Below are positions 6,881 to 14,029 of a stretch of 20,710 nucleotides of DNA, one piece after another (the first letter of the stretch is position 1; every line of letters starts with the position of its first letter). Source of the DNA: Dehalococcoidales bacterium (GTDB lineage Bacteria; Chloroflexota; Dehalococcoidia; Dehalococcoidales; RBG-16-60-22). Where the stretch lies: positions 1 through 20,710 of the forward strand of contig JAFGPF010000035.1 in the NCBI GenBank assembly GCA_016926115.1, in the 5' to 3' direction. Below the pieces are notes generated by a model. The model saw nothing but the letters and a program-made list of their open reading frames with translations, searched no databases and had not been told where the DNA came from. The position numbers and the translations under genes are program-made.

Positions 6881-7903
6881 TTAGTTCATATACCTGCTCT
6901 GCAGCTGCTTCTGCCGGATGGTATTGATAAATATATTCGCTACGATGGGGTCGAACTGTGAGCCGCTGTACCACAGCATTTCCTCGATTGCATCCGTGGT
7001 GGAAAGAGCCTTACGGTAAGGACGGTCGGAAGTCATCGCCTGGAAGGCGTCAGCCACTGCCACAATCCTGGAGCCTAAGGGTATATCCTTGCCGCGTACC
7101 TTCTGGTCCAGCCCGCCGCCATCATAATGGTCGTGGTGGTGAGATATAATGTCGACTACGCTATCGTTGACGAACGGCTTGACCAGGCTGGGGCCGATAA
7201 TGGCGTGAGTCATGATATGCCGGTACTCGCTGGAAGTCAATTCGCTTGGCTTATTGAGAATATGCGGGTCTACCGCTATCTTACCCACGTCGTGCAGCAG
7301 CGCCGCCCAGTGCAGGTCGTCCATCTCCTGCGGGGAAAGGCCCATCTGCTTGCCTATCGCCGAGCAAATCTCGGCAACTTCCTGGGAATGCCCTTTAGTA
7401 TAATTATCACAATTCTCCAGGGTATTAACGAGTGTCTCGATAGCGCCGAGGAAAAGCTTGCGCGACTCTACCTGTCCGCCGTCTTTCTTGCCCATGTCCT
7501 GGAAGTAACGCTGTATTTCAAGCGCTACCCGGCGCTTGTCCAGGGTGCCGTTGACGCTCTGAAGTACCTGCTCGAACCGGAACGGCTTGGTGATGTAGTC
7601 CTGCGCGCCATCCTTGATGCACTGGGCGATTACCTTATTATCGTTTACCCCGCTCGCCATGATGACGGCGGTCTCGGGGAACCGTGTCGTGATATCCGGC
7701 AGCACCTCGCTGCCCAGCCTGCCGGGCATGTTGATGTCCATGATAACGAGGTCGGAGGGATTGACCTTCAGCTTGGCTAAAGCCTGCTCGCCGTCCCCGG
7801 CTTCATCGCAGACGTAGCCGCGCATCTCCAGTCCCTTACTCAGGATACACCTGATAGCTTCTTCGTCGTCTACCAGCAGTATGCTTTCTTTCGGTATCGT
7901 CAT
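6881..7903 (-). CDS. Response regulator with REC and HD-GYP-type phosphodiesterase domain
   Basis: Two-component output protein. A receiver domain (residues 5-122) has acidic pair D12/D13, phospho-acceptor D56 (LVIMDINMPG) and K106 (TKPF). It is followed by a helical linker and an HD-GYP domain (about 150-330). The HD pair is H204/D205 in ALLHDVGK, and further metal ligands lie in THAIIGP and HHHDHYDGGG (254-264). VAVADAFQAMTSDRPYR is the classic C-terminal motif. HD-GYP enzymes hydrolyse cyclic di-GMP. The GYP signature itself is degenerate here (GGLDQ where DGxGYP is expected), so activity is not certain. ATG start with GGGAGGTG upstream. No histidine kinase lies in the window, and the gene stands alone with its own terminator. 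Confidence 0.93.
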   Translation of the reverse strand: MTIPKESILLVDDEEAIRCILSKGLEMRGYVCDEAGDGEQALAKLKVNPSDLVIMDINMPGRLGSEVLPDITTRFPETAVIMASGVNDNKVIAQCIKDGAQDYITKPFRFEQVLQSVNGTLDKRRVALEIQRYFQDMGKKDGGQVESRKLFLGAIETLVNTLENCDNYTKGHSQEVAEICSAIGKQMGLSPQEMDDLHWAALLHDVGKIAVDPHILNKPSELTSSEYRHIMTHAIIGPSLVKPFVNDSVVDIISHHHDHYDGGGLDQKVRGKDIPLGSRIVAVADAFQAMTSDRPYRKALSTTDAIEEMLWYSGSQFDPIVANIFINTIRQKQLQSRYMN

Positions 7904-8030
7904 TTCACACCTCCCGGCGCGTCAATCCATTACTGCGTTCATTGTAGACGGAGGGTGCTAAACAAGATGTGAATATCACTCACCGCCGAATAAACATTTA
8001 GTAAAAATTAGGCATACTGGCGTGCCTGAA

Positions 8031-8059
8031 TTGAATTGATTCGGTCCCCGCTGTACAAT
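8031..8059 (+). promoter_or_regulatory. Promoter for the SDR gene
   Basis: TTGAAT (8031-8036) and TACAAT (8054-8059) are separated by 17 bases. Transcription would begin near 8066, leaving a leader of about 23 bases that includes the GAGGAG SD of the gene at 8089. The 185 bases between 7903 and 8089 hold this promoter and presumably the divergent HD-GYP promoter, for which I see no good match. Confidence 0.6.
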
Positions 8060-8088
8060 CAATACCAGCCATATTCGAGGAGATTGAT

Positions 8089-8982
8089 ATGGGAGAAATG
8101 TTAAAAGATAGAGTGGCGGTAATCACGGGCGCCGGCAACGGACTCGGTCGCGCCCATGCCATGGCTATGGCGGCACAGGGCGCCAGCGTAGTTGTGAATG
8201 ATATCGGCACTTCCCACGACGGGCAGGGCACTTCACGGGAACCCGCCGACCTCGTCGCAGTGGATATTGAGAAAGCCGGGGGCAAAGTCGTGGCGTGCTA
8301 CGACAGTGTGGCGACGGAAGAAGGGGCGAACAATATTATCAGGACAGCGTTAGATAGCTACGGACACATCGATATCCTGGTAAACAACGCGGGCATCATC
8401 CGCAACCAGCCGGTGTATGAAGTCCCCACGATAGACTGGGATACGATGGTTAAAACCCATCTTTACGGTACGTTTTTCTGCACCCGCGCCGCCAGCGCCA
8501 TCATGAAGGAACAGGGGTATGGCAGGATTATCAACACCTCTTCCCACATCGGACTGGGCTTTCAGGGGCAGCCGACCTACTCCGCCGTCAAGGAAGGCAT
8601 CGTGGGCTTTTCACGTTCGGTAGCGAGGGATATGGCTCCGTACGGCGTGACCTGCAACGTCATCCGTCCCATCGCCGCCTGGAGGGGCGTAAAAGTCAGG
8701 AACGAGAGAGTGGAAGTCAACCGCCCGGAAGACGTGGCGGTGCTGGTGGTCTACCTGGCGAGTGAAGCCGCCGACCATATCAACGGGTGTATCTTTGAAG
8801 TCTGGCGCGGGCACGTGGGTATCTTCACGGAACCGCCTCCGGTGGCGCAGACCCTCTGGAAAAACGACCCATGGACACCTGAAGAACTGGCGAATATCAT
8901 GCCGGAGACGCTGACGAAAGGCAGGTCGCGGGAAAATCTACCCTTCACGCTCCCGGCGCTTTTCAAACCGCCGAAAGTGTAG
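8089..8982 (+). CDS. Short-chain dehydrogenase/reductase, 297 aa
   Basis: NAD(P)-dependent oxidoreductase with a classical SDR fold. The cofactor motif TGAGNGLG is at residues 13-20, NNAG at 99-102, catalytic Ser at 151/152 (NTSSHIG), Tyr164 and Lys168 (YSAVK). N33-to-D38 spacing after the second strand (VVVNDIG) resembles the (3R)-hydroxyacyl-CoA dehydrogenase domain of peroxisomal multifunctional enzyme type 2 (17-beta-HSD4), but the substrate cannot be named. It is longer than a typical 250-residue SDR: after the core, about 60 residues with WRGHVGIFTEPPPV and WTPEELANIMPE form a C-terminal extension. ATG with GAGGAG SD and its own promoter. It converges on thpR with a 17-base gap. Confidence 0.9.
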   Translation: MGEMLKDRVAVITGAGNGLGRAHAMAMAAQGASVVVNDIGTSHDGQGTSREPADLVAVDIEKAGGKVVACYDSVATEEGANNIIRTALDSYGHIDILVNNAGIIRNQPVYEVPTIDWDTMVKTHLYGTFFCTRAASAIMKEQGYGRIINTSSHIGLGFQGQPTYSAVKEGIVGFSRSVARDMAPYGVTCNVIRPIAAWRGVKVRNERVEVNRPEDVAVLVVYLASEAADHINGCIFEVWRGHVGIFTEPPPVAQTLWKNDPWTPEELANIMPETLTKGRSRENLPFTLPALFKPPKV

Positions 8983-8999
8983 ATAAGACTACCGACTTA

Positions 9000-9578
9000 C
9001 TATTTGAGCTCTATGGAATTCAGTCGGGTATAAATGGGACCTTCCCTGGTCAGCTGGCTTTTCATGAGGTTAACTGCGTCCACGTTCAGACTGGAAGCAG
9101 TCTCGAAGTCCATGCCCTCAATGAGTCTGCCCAGGTCCTGCCGTTCTTCCGGTCGGGCACGTTCACGCACGCGGCCGATGGTAATATGGGGTGTAAAGGG
9201 GCGCTTTTCCGCCATAAATCCCAGCGGTACCAGCCCGGACTCTATGGTTTTTTGCAGGCCACCGAGTTTATCCAGCTCGCCCGTAAGTCCCACCCAGACT
9301 ACCTGGACGCGCCGTGGATTGGGGAAAACGCCCAGTCCGGTGATTTTAAGCTGAAACGGATGTACGCCCCCGGCGGCCTCTTCCATCACGGCAGCTATCC
9401 TGCCCGTTATATTCTCGTCTATGTCCCCGAGGAACTTGAGCGTGAGGTGGATGATATTGGGATCCACCCACCTGACCGGCGCGCGACTCCCCAGTTTCAG
9501 ATTTTCCTCAAGTCGTGCAAGCTCCTGCTTGATTTCCCCGGAGAGTTCGATGGCGATAAACGAGCGAATCTGTGCCAT
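9000..9578 (-). CDS. thpR: RNA 2',3'-cyclic phosphodiesterase (LigT/ThpR family)
   Basis: 2H phosphoesterase that opens 2',3'-cyclic phosphates to 2'-phosphates; family members can also ligate tRNA halves in vitro. Both catalytic HxTx motifs are present: H44-LTL (in IIHLTLKFLGD) and H131-ITI (in FTPHITIGRVR). The N-terminus MAQIRSFIAIEL and the length (192 aa) are typical. The ATG lies 2 bases after the TAG of the amidohydrolase gene (ATGTAGCCATG) and has no convincing SD, so it is probably translated by coupling or reinitiation. It is the last gene of the rplY unit. Confidence 0.93.
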   Translation of the reverse strand: MAQIRSFIAIELSGEIKQELARLEENLKLGSRAPVRWVDPNIIHLTLKFLGDIDENITGRIAAVMEEAAGGVHPFQLKITGLGVFPNPRRVQVVWVGLTGELDKLGGLQKTIESGLVPLGFMAEKRPFTPHITIGRVRERARPEERQDLGRLIEGMDFETASSLNVDAVNLMKSQLTREGPIYTRLNSIELK

Positions 9579-9580
9579 GG

Positions 9581-10423
9581 CTACATACCGAGCAGCCGGC
9601 GAGCATTGCCGGACAAAATTTCAGTCTTATCTGCCGCCGCTAGTCCCAAGGTTTCTATTTCTTTTAAAAGCCGGCTGGGAGGCATTAAGGGATAATCGCT
9701 CCCGAACAGGATTTTGTCCGCCCCGACTAATTGACTGACCTGCTGGTATATCTCCGGCACGTACAGGAACGGTGACGCGGCGGTATCGAAGTATACGTTT
9801 TCCAGCGCCTTCCGTACCTCCGGCATGAGGGCGTAGAAAGGCAAGCCCCCTCCCCAGTGAGCGCAGACCACGGGAAGATCCGGGAAATTGACAATGAACT
9901 GATACAGCAGCCCCGGCGTAGCCTCCCCTTTGCCGGGATAGATATGCCCTACCGGCTCGGAAGCATGGGTAAGTAAAATCAGTCCGTGTTCCTGCAGGAG
10001 GTCGACGAAAGACGTCATGGCATCTTTGCTGGTGAAATCTGCTGACTGCTCATCCGGCCTGAACTCGCCGACGCCTTTAGCGCCCGCCTTCGCACACCGT
10101 ACTATTTCCTTTAGTGAAATATCGTCGACATACGACGAGACGGCACAGAAACCGTACAGTCGCTTGGGATAACGGGCAATCGACTCCAGAATATAGTCGT
10201 TGGTCTCCACGCAGAGCTCGTGGGTTTTCCAGCCGTAATTAACGATGACGGAAATATCTACGCCGTCCCGGTCCATGTTATCGATGAGGTCTTCGGCGGT
10301 GGCTATTTTAGCCTTTGCATCGGAATATATCTGGGCAAAAGCGGGGTCGGCATCCACATAACGGCTGCGGTCTTCCTTTATCCGCGGCGGCAGCACATGC
10401 GTGTGGAAATCTATAATCATCAT
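9581..10423 (-). CDS. Amidohydrolase family protein (metal-dependent TIM barrel), 280 aa
   Basis: Amidohydrolase_2-type enzyme (PF04909), the group that includes ACMSD and other non-oxidative decarboxylases and hydrolases. Metal ligands are visible: HTH (H7, H9) in the first strand (IIDFHTHVLPP), H153 (LTHASEP), H189 (VVCAHWGGG) and D243 (LFGSDYP). The C-terminal GNARRLLGM is the usual ending. The substrate is unknown. Start: two ATG codons lie in tandem (10418-10423) and a TTG at 10426; no strong SD is visible, and it follows rplY by 38 bases. It precedes thpR by 2 bases, an odd pairing with ribosomal protein and RNA-processing genes. Confidence 0.88.
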   Translation of the reverse strand: MMIIDFHTHVLPPRIKEDRSRYVDADPAFAQIYSDAKAKIATAEDLIDNMDRDGVDISVIVNYGWKTHELCVETNDYILESIARYPKRLYGFCAVSSYVDDISLKEIVRCAKAGAKGVGEFRPDEQSADFTSKDAMTSFVDLLQEHGLILLTHASEPVGHIYPGKGEATPGLLYQFIVNFPDLPVVCAHWGGGLPFYALMPEVRKALENVYFDTAASPFLYVPEIYQQVSQLVGADKILFGSDYPLMPPSRLLKEIETLGLAAADKTEILSGNARRLLGM

Positions 10424-10461
10424 CAAACCACGAGCCGGCGGTTACAGGCACCCGGTACGGA

Positions 10462-11163
10462 CTATTCCTTGCCTTCCGATGCCTCTTCAGCCCCGTGCTT
10501 TTCCGCTTCTCCTTCAGCCCTGGCGCCCTCTTCACCCTCGGCTTCAGCCTCGGCGCCTTCGGCCTCCTCTTCCTCAGCCGCCATTTCCTCTTCTTCCACC
10601 TTAAGCTGGACTTCGGAAACCTTAATTATAAACTGCTCGGGGTCGGCATGGACGGTGATATCCGGGTCGAGCACGATATCCCTGACGTGGATAGCCTGCT
10701 CCAATTCTTCCAGTATGCCGATATCCACTTCTATCTGCGGCGGCACTTTTTCCGGCAGACATTCTATGTTCAATTCGGTGATACCGTGAGAGAGCATCCT
10801 CCCCTTCCCCTTCATCGCCGGGGCCTCGCCGGTAAGGACGATGGGCACCGCCACCTGCATCTTTTCTCCCTTTTTCACCTGGTAAAAATCCACGTGCAGC
10901 AGGTACTTACCCAGAGCGTCCCGCTGGACCTCGCGCACGAATACGTTCTTCGGCTCTTTATCACCTTCGATTTTCAGGTGAATAACACGGGTCTCCCCGG
11001 CATGAGCCAATATTTTTGATAGTTCAGCGGTATCACATTGCAGCGACTGCGATTCAATACTATGTCCAATGAGGTGTGTGGGGGTGATTCCCTGGCGGCG
11101 TAAAAACCGGTTTCTCTTACCCAGCACCTCTCTTTTAGCGGCGTTCAGTTTCAACTCTTCCAT
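10462..11163 (-). CDS. rplY: 50S ribosomal protein L25 / general stress protein Ctc
   Basis: 5S rRNA-binding ribosomal protein, long (TL5/Ctc) form. The N-terminal L25 domain (1-90) has ELKLNAAKREVLGK and VFVREVQRDALGKYLLHVDF. The C-terminal TL5-like beta domain (about 95-185) has VPIVLTGEAPAMKGKGRML and HVRDIVLDPDITVHADPE. The final 45 or so residues are a low-complexity tail almost entirely of Glu, Ala and Gly, common in Ctc proteins of some phyla. ATG start with GGGAG SD. A weak promoter and a 20-base palindrome lie upstream (11188-11224). It is the first gene of the rplY-amidohydrolase-thpR unit. Confidence 0.95.
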   Translation of the reverse strand: MEELKLNAAKREVLGKRNRFLRRQGITPTHLIGHSIESQSLQCDTAELSKILAHAGETRVIHLKIEGDKEPKNVFVREVQRDALGKYLLHVDFYQVKKGEKMQVAVPIVLTGEAPAMKGKGRMLSHGITELNIECLPEKVPPQIEVDIGILEELEQAIHVRDIVLDPDITVHADPEQFIIKVSEVQLKVEEEEMAAEEEEAEGAEAEAEGEEGARAEGEAEKHGAEEASEGKE

Positions 11164-11187
11164 CTATCTACTCCCTTCGTCCTGTCA

Positions 11188-11224
11188 ATTTAATCATATT
11201 CAGGCGTAAAAATCAATTTTTACG
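11188..11224 (-). promoter_or_regulatory. Weak promoter for rplY overlapping a perfect palindrome
   Basis: On the minus strand, TTGATT (11211-11216) and TTAAAT (11188-11193) are separated by 17 bases, a plausible but weak sigma70 match. A perfect inverted repeat CGTAAAAAT-CA-ATTTTTACG occupies 11205-11224 and covers the -35, so it may be an operator; as a terminator it lacks GC pairs and a T tract. The region 11164-11297 also holds the divergent methyltransferase promoter. Confidence 0.4.
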
Positions 11225-11234
11225 TACGATTTCA

Positions 11235-11264
11235 TTGAACAGCCGCCGTCACCGGTGCTATAAT
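11235..11264 (+). promoter_or_regulatory. Promoter for the methyltransferase pair
   Basis: TTGAAC (11235-11240) and perfect TATAAT (11259-11264) are 18 bases apart. Transcription would start near 11271, giving a leader of about 27 bases with AAGGAG (11285-11290) 7 bases before the TTG start at 11298. Confidence 0.7.
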
Positions 11265-11297
11265 TCCACTTAAACCGGTCAGACAAGGAGCAGCCCT

Positions 11298-12314
11298 TTG
11301 GATATCCCCAGGACATCACCGGCAAGAATCGTCGCACTGCGTGATAGCGCGTTCGCCTGCGACCTTTTTGTCACCGCCGTCAGCCAATTCGACTTTTTTA
11401 ACTTTCTCGACAAGTCGCCGTCGGATATCGCTTCCATCTGTAACTCCCTAGGCATAAAAAGCAGACCCGCCGACGTCATGCTGACGCTATTCAAAGCCTA
11501 CGGCTTCGTCAAGGAAAAAGATAAAAAGTATTTACTCACGGATACATCCCGTGACTACCTGACCGACAATTCCGGTTTTGATTTATCATCTTACGTGGGT
11601 TCGTTAAAAAACAGGCCCATATGCGAGGACATGGCGAAGGTGCTGCGTACCGGCAGGCCCGCCAACTGGGCAGCGAGCAAGACGGGCAGTGACTGGGCGA
11701 CTTCCATGGCGGATGACGGCTTCGCGGAATCATTCACGGCGGGAATGAACAGTCGGGGGGCTTACCTGGCAAACGGGTTAATAAAGGCTGTTGACTTAAT
11801 CAAATACCTCCGGGTATTGGATATCGGCGGGGCGTCCGGCATATATACGATAGCCCTGCTGGAAAGCAATCCGAATCTCAGCGCCACCGTTTTTGAGAAA
11901 CCGCCCGTGGACAATTTGGCACGATATTCTATTAATAAGTCCGGCTTGAACGATAGAATCGATGTTGTTGCCGGTGATATGTTCCAAGACGCGTTACCGG
12001 GCGGGCATGACGTGCATTTGCTCTCGCACGTGCTCCACGACTGGGATATCGAGGAAGTTGAAACCGTCCTGAAAAACTCGTATAATCATCTGGCTCCCGG
12101 CGGCAAAATCATCATCCACGACGCCCACATCAATCGAAGAAAAACAGGACCCGTATCCGTCGCGGAGTACTCCGTGCTGCTGATGTTCCTGGCGGAAGGC
12201 AAGTGCTATTCCGTTGCCGAGATGCAGGATGTTCTGGAGAAAACGGGCTTCAGGAATATCGAGTACCGACCTACCGTGCTCAACAGGAGCATCGTTACAG
12301 GAACAAAAGAATGA
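11298..12314 (+). CDS. Dimerising O-methyltransferase family protein, 338 aa
   Basis: SAM-dependent methyltransferase of the acetylserotonin/hydroxyneurosporene O-methyltransferase type. An N-terminal winged-helix dimerisation domain (about 1-95; DLFVTAVSQFDFF, IASICNSLGIKSRPADVMLT) precedes the Rossmann domain with motif I VLDIGGASG (173-181). The motif SHVLHDWDIEEVETVL places H247 where plant and bacterial O-methyltransferases have the catalytic base. The C-terminal YSVAEMQDVLEKTGFRNIE is also typical. The substrate is unknown, possibly a small phenol-like or polyketide-like hydroxyl compound. It starts with TTG, preceded by AAGGAG at ideal spacing and by a good promoter. Its stop overlaps the start of the next methyltransferase by 4 bases (ATGA), so both are translated together. 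Confidence 0.9.
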   Translation: MDIPRTSPARIVALRDSAFACDLFVTAVSQFDFFNFLDKSPSDIASICNSLGIKSRPADVMLTLFKAYGFVKEKDKKYLLTDTSRDYLTDNSGFDLSSYVGSLKNRPICEDMAKVLRTGRPANWAASKTGSDWATSMADDGFAESFTAGMNSRGAYLANGLIKAVDLIKYLRVLDIGGASGIYTIALLESNPNLSATVFEKPPVDNLARYSINKSGLNDRIDVVAGDMFQDALPGGHDVHLLSHVLHDWDIEEVETVLKNSYNHLAPGGKIIIHDAHINRRKTGPVSVAEYSVLLMFLAEGKCYSVAEMQDVLEKTGFRNIEYRPTVLNRSIVTGTKE

Positions 12315-13093
12315 GCGCTAACAGGAACGACGAAGTAAAGAATGTCTGGGATACCAATGCGGCTTACTGGGACGAGCGCATGGGAGAAGGCAACGACTTT
12401 CATAAAGTCCTCGTCGCGCCGAACCAGCTGGAACTGCTGGACATTAAAAAGGGCGATTCCATCCTGGATATTGCCTGCGGTAACGGGCAGTTCGCCAGGC
12501 AAATGACCGAACTGGGAGCCAGAGTAACGGCAATCGATTTCTCCGGAGAAATGATAAAAATCGCCAGAGCCAGGCCGCTGGCGGATAAAATAGATTACCG
12601 GGTAATCGACGTCACCAAGAAGTCCGACCTTGCCAAACTCCGCGGCAATATTTACGACTCCATCGTATGCACCATGGCGATTATGGACATCGAGAACATA
12701 GAACCGTTGATTGGCTTCCTGCCGGAAATCCTAAAGAACAACGGCAGGTTTGTTTTTTCCATACTACATCCGTGTTTTAATTCCGGCGAAGCCAGCCAGG
12801 TCAACGAGCATACCGATTACGGCGGATACGAACACAACCGCTACTACGTGAAAATCGCCGACTACCTGATATCGCGTTCCGTTCTGGGGGTTGCTATCAG
12901 GGGGCAGCCAGAGCCCCAATACTACTTCCACCGCCCCCTATCGGAAATCCTGAACCTGTGCTTCAGGCACGGTTTTTACATGGACGGGATTAGAGAGCCT
13001 TCCTTCAAAGACATAGAAAAGACCAGTACCTGGGGTCATGTGTTTACAAACAATCCCCCGGCGATTGTCTGCGGATTTAAATTGATAAAATAA
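12311..13093 (+). CDS. Class I SAM-dependent methyltransferase, 260 aa
   Basis: A second, unrelated-looking methyltransferase. Motif I is ILDIACGNGQ (51-60), with acidic D76 (VTAIDFSGEM) after strand two. The lead VKNVWDTNAAYWDERMGEG (10-27) is typical of Methyltransf_25/11 proteins near UbiE and small-molecule N- or O-methyltransferases. FVFSILHPCF lies in the late region. The start is the ATG inside the ATGA overlap with the upstream gene; an upstream extension in this frame is possible but would overlap the other coding region by over 100 bases. The pair suggests two methylations of one small molecule, an inference from the coupling only. Confidence 0.87.
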   Translation: MSANRNDEVKNVWDTNAAYWDERMGEGNDFHKVLVAPNQLELLDIKKGDSILDIACGNGQFARQMTELGARVTAIDFSGEMIKIARARPLADKIDYRVIDVTKKSDLAKLRGNIYDSIVCTMAIMDIENIEPLIGFLPEILKNNGRFVFSILHPCFNSGEASQVNEHTDYGGYEHNRYYVKIADYLISRSVLGVAIRGQPEPQYYFHRPLSEILNLCFRHGFYMDGIREPSFKDIEKTSTWGHVFTNNPPAIVCGFKLIK

Positions 13094-13108
13094 TCCTCTA
13101 AAACGGTG

Positions 13109-13137
13109 TGGACTTGGTGTTTTCCTTATAGTATAAT
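13109..13137 (+). promoter_or_regulatory. Possible promoter immediately before tktN
   Basis: A perfect TATAAT (13132-13137) has a poor -35, TGGACT, 17 bases upstream (13109-13114). The predicted start near 13144 is only 3-6 bases before the GTG/ATG start codons at 13147/13150. Confidence 0.42.
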
Positions 13138-13149
13138 AGAGACGCTGTG

Positions 13150-14028
13150 ATGACGCCGTCTGATTCAAGGAAATCATCAACGGGAGCCTCGGCTGATAAT
13201 TTTAAAGCCGGGGTTTTTTCTTCTGGTGAAGACCTCAAAGAAGTCACCAAAAGACTCCGGCGGCATATCGTCTCCATGATAGGCAAAGCCGGCAGCGGGC
13301 ATCCCGGCGGCTCGCTGTCCGCCGTGGAAATCGCCACGGCGCTTTTCTGGAAAATCATGCGCCACAAGCCTACCGACCCTCAATGGAAAGACCGCGACAG
13401 GTTTATTTTAAGCAAGGGGCACGCCGCCCCCCTGCTCTACTCGGTACTCGCCGAGTGCGGCTACTTCCCGGTAAGTGAACTCTCTACCCTGCGTCAGCTG
13501 GACAGCCGCTTGCAGGGGCACGCCGACCGTACCGCCACGCCAGGCGTGGAGATGTCGTCGGGGAGTCTGGGACAGGGTCTTTCCTTCGCCGTCGGCGTGG
13601 CGCTGGCGGGTCGACTGAACTCACAGGACTACCGCGTCTACGCCCTCCTTAGCGACGGCGAGTGTGACGAAGGGCAGATATGGGAAGCTGCCATGTCCGC
13701 CGCCCAGTACCGGCTGGACAACCTGACGGCTGTCGTGGACAACAACCACATACAGTTGAGCGGCTTCAACAAGGATATCATGGGTATCGAACCCCTCACC
13801 GATAAATGGGCGGCTTTCGGCTGGAAGGTCTTTGACGTTAACGGGCACGACCTGGCGCAGGTCATCGATGCCCTGGAAAAGGCTAAGGAGGTCAAGGGAC
13901 AGCCCGCCGTCATTATCGCCCGCACCGTCAAGGGCAAGGGCGTCAGCTTCATGGAAAATAACGTGGACTTTCACGGCAAGGCCCCCAGCGCCGAGCAACT
14001 GGAGACAGCCCTCAAGGAGCTTGCGTAG
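13150..14028 (+). CDS. tktN: Transketolase, N-terminal (thiamine pyrophosphate-binding) subunit
   Basis: Split transketolase, first half: transfers two-carbon ketol units between sugar phosphates together with the C-terminal subunit. Seen are LRRHIVSMIGKAGSGHPGGS (the conserved start of the fold), ILSKGHAAPLLY, SSGSLGQGLSFAVG and the TPP/metal motif LLSDGECDEGQIWEAAMSAA with VVDNNHIQLSG about 25 residues on. Start is uncertain: GTG at 13147 or ATG at 13150, no SD, and no other in-frame start before the conserved block. About 35 poorly conserved-looking residues (Ser/Thr/Ala-rich) precede it, and their codons contain a terminator-like hairpin (13187-13219). The stop is one base before the tktC start. 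Confidence 0.93.
   Translation: MTPSDSRKSSTGASADNFKAGVFSSGEDLKEVTKRLRRHIVSMIGKAGSGHPGGSLSAVEIATALFWKIMRHKPTDPQWKDRDRFILSKGHAAPLLYSVLAECGYFPVSELSTLRQLDSRLQGHADRTATPGVEMSSGSLGQGLSFAVGVALAGRLNSQDYRVYALLSDGECDEGQIWEAAMSAAQYRLDNLTAVVDNNHIQLSGFNKDIMGIEPLTDKWAAFGWKVFDVNGHDLAQVIDALEKAKEVKGQPAVIIARTVKGKGVSFMENNVDFHGKAPSAEQLETALKELA
13187..13219 (+). terminator. Terminator-like hairpin inside the 5' codons of tktN
   Basis: CCTCGGCT (13187-13194) pairs with AGCCGGGG (13206-13213), 8 bp with one G-U, around an 11-base AT-rich loop. Six T residues (13214-13219) follow. It has the form of an intrinsic terminator, 93 bases after the methyltransferase stop and about 40 bases into the predicted tktN transcript. 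It could end the upstream unit or act as an attenuator of tkt; whether it works is unknown. Confidence 0.5.
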
Positions 14029-14029
14029 C

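Noticed and set aside
7127..7780. 217-residue plus-strand open frame
   Set aside because: It lies wholly opposite the REC/HD-GYP gene, whose motifs are unmistakable.
8010..8027. Terminator hairpin AGGCA...TGCCT upstream of the SDR gene
   Set aside because: Only 5 bp of stem, and the T tract is on the minus strand, where no gene would end; more likely chance.
13187..13220. Riboswitch or T-box in the tktN leader
   Set aside because: The predicted leader is too short, and no known aptamer features can be seen; only a terminator-like hairpin is supported.
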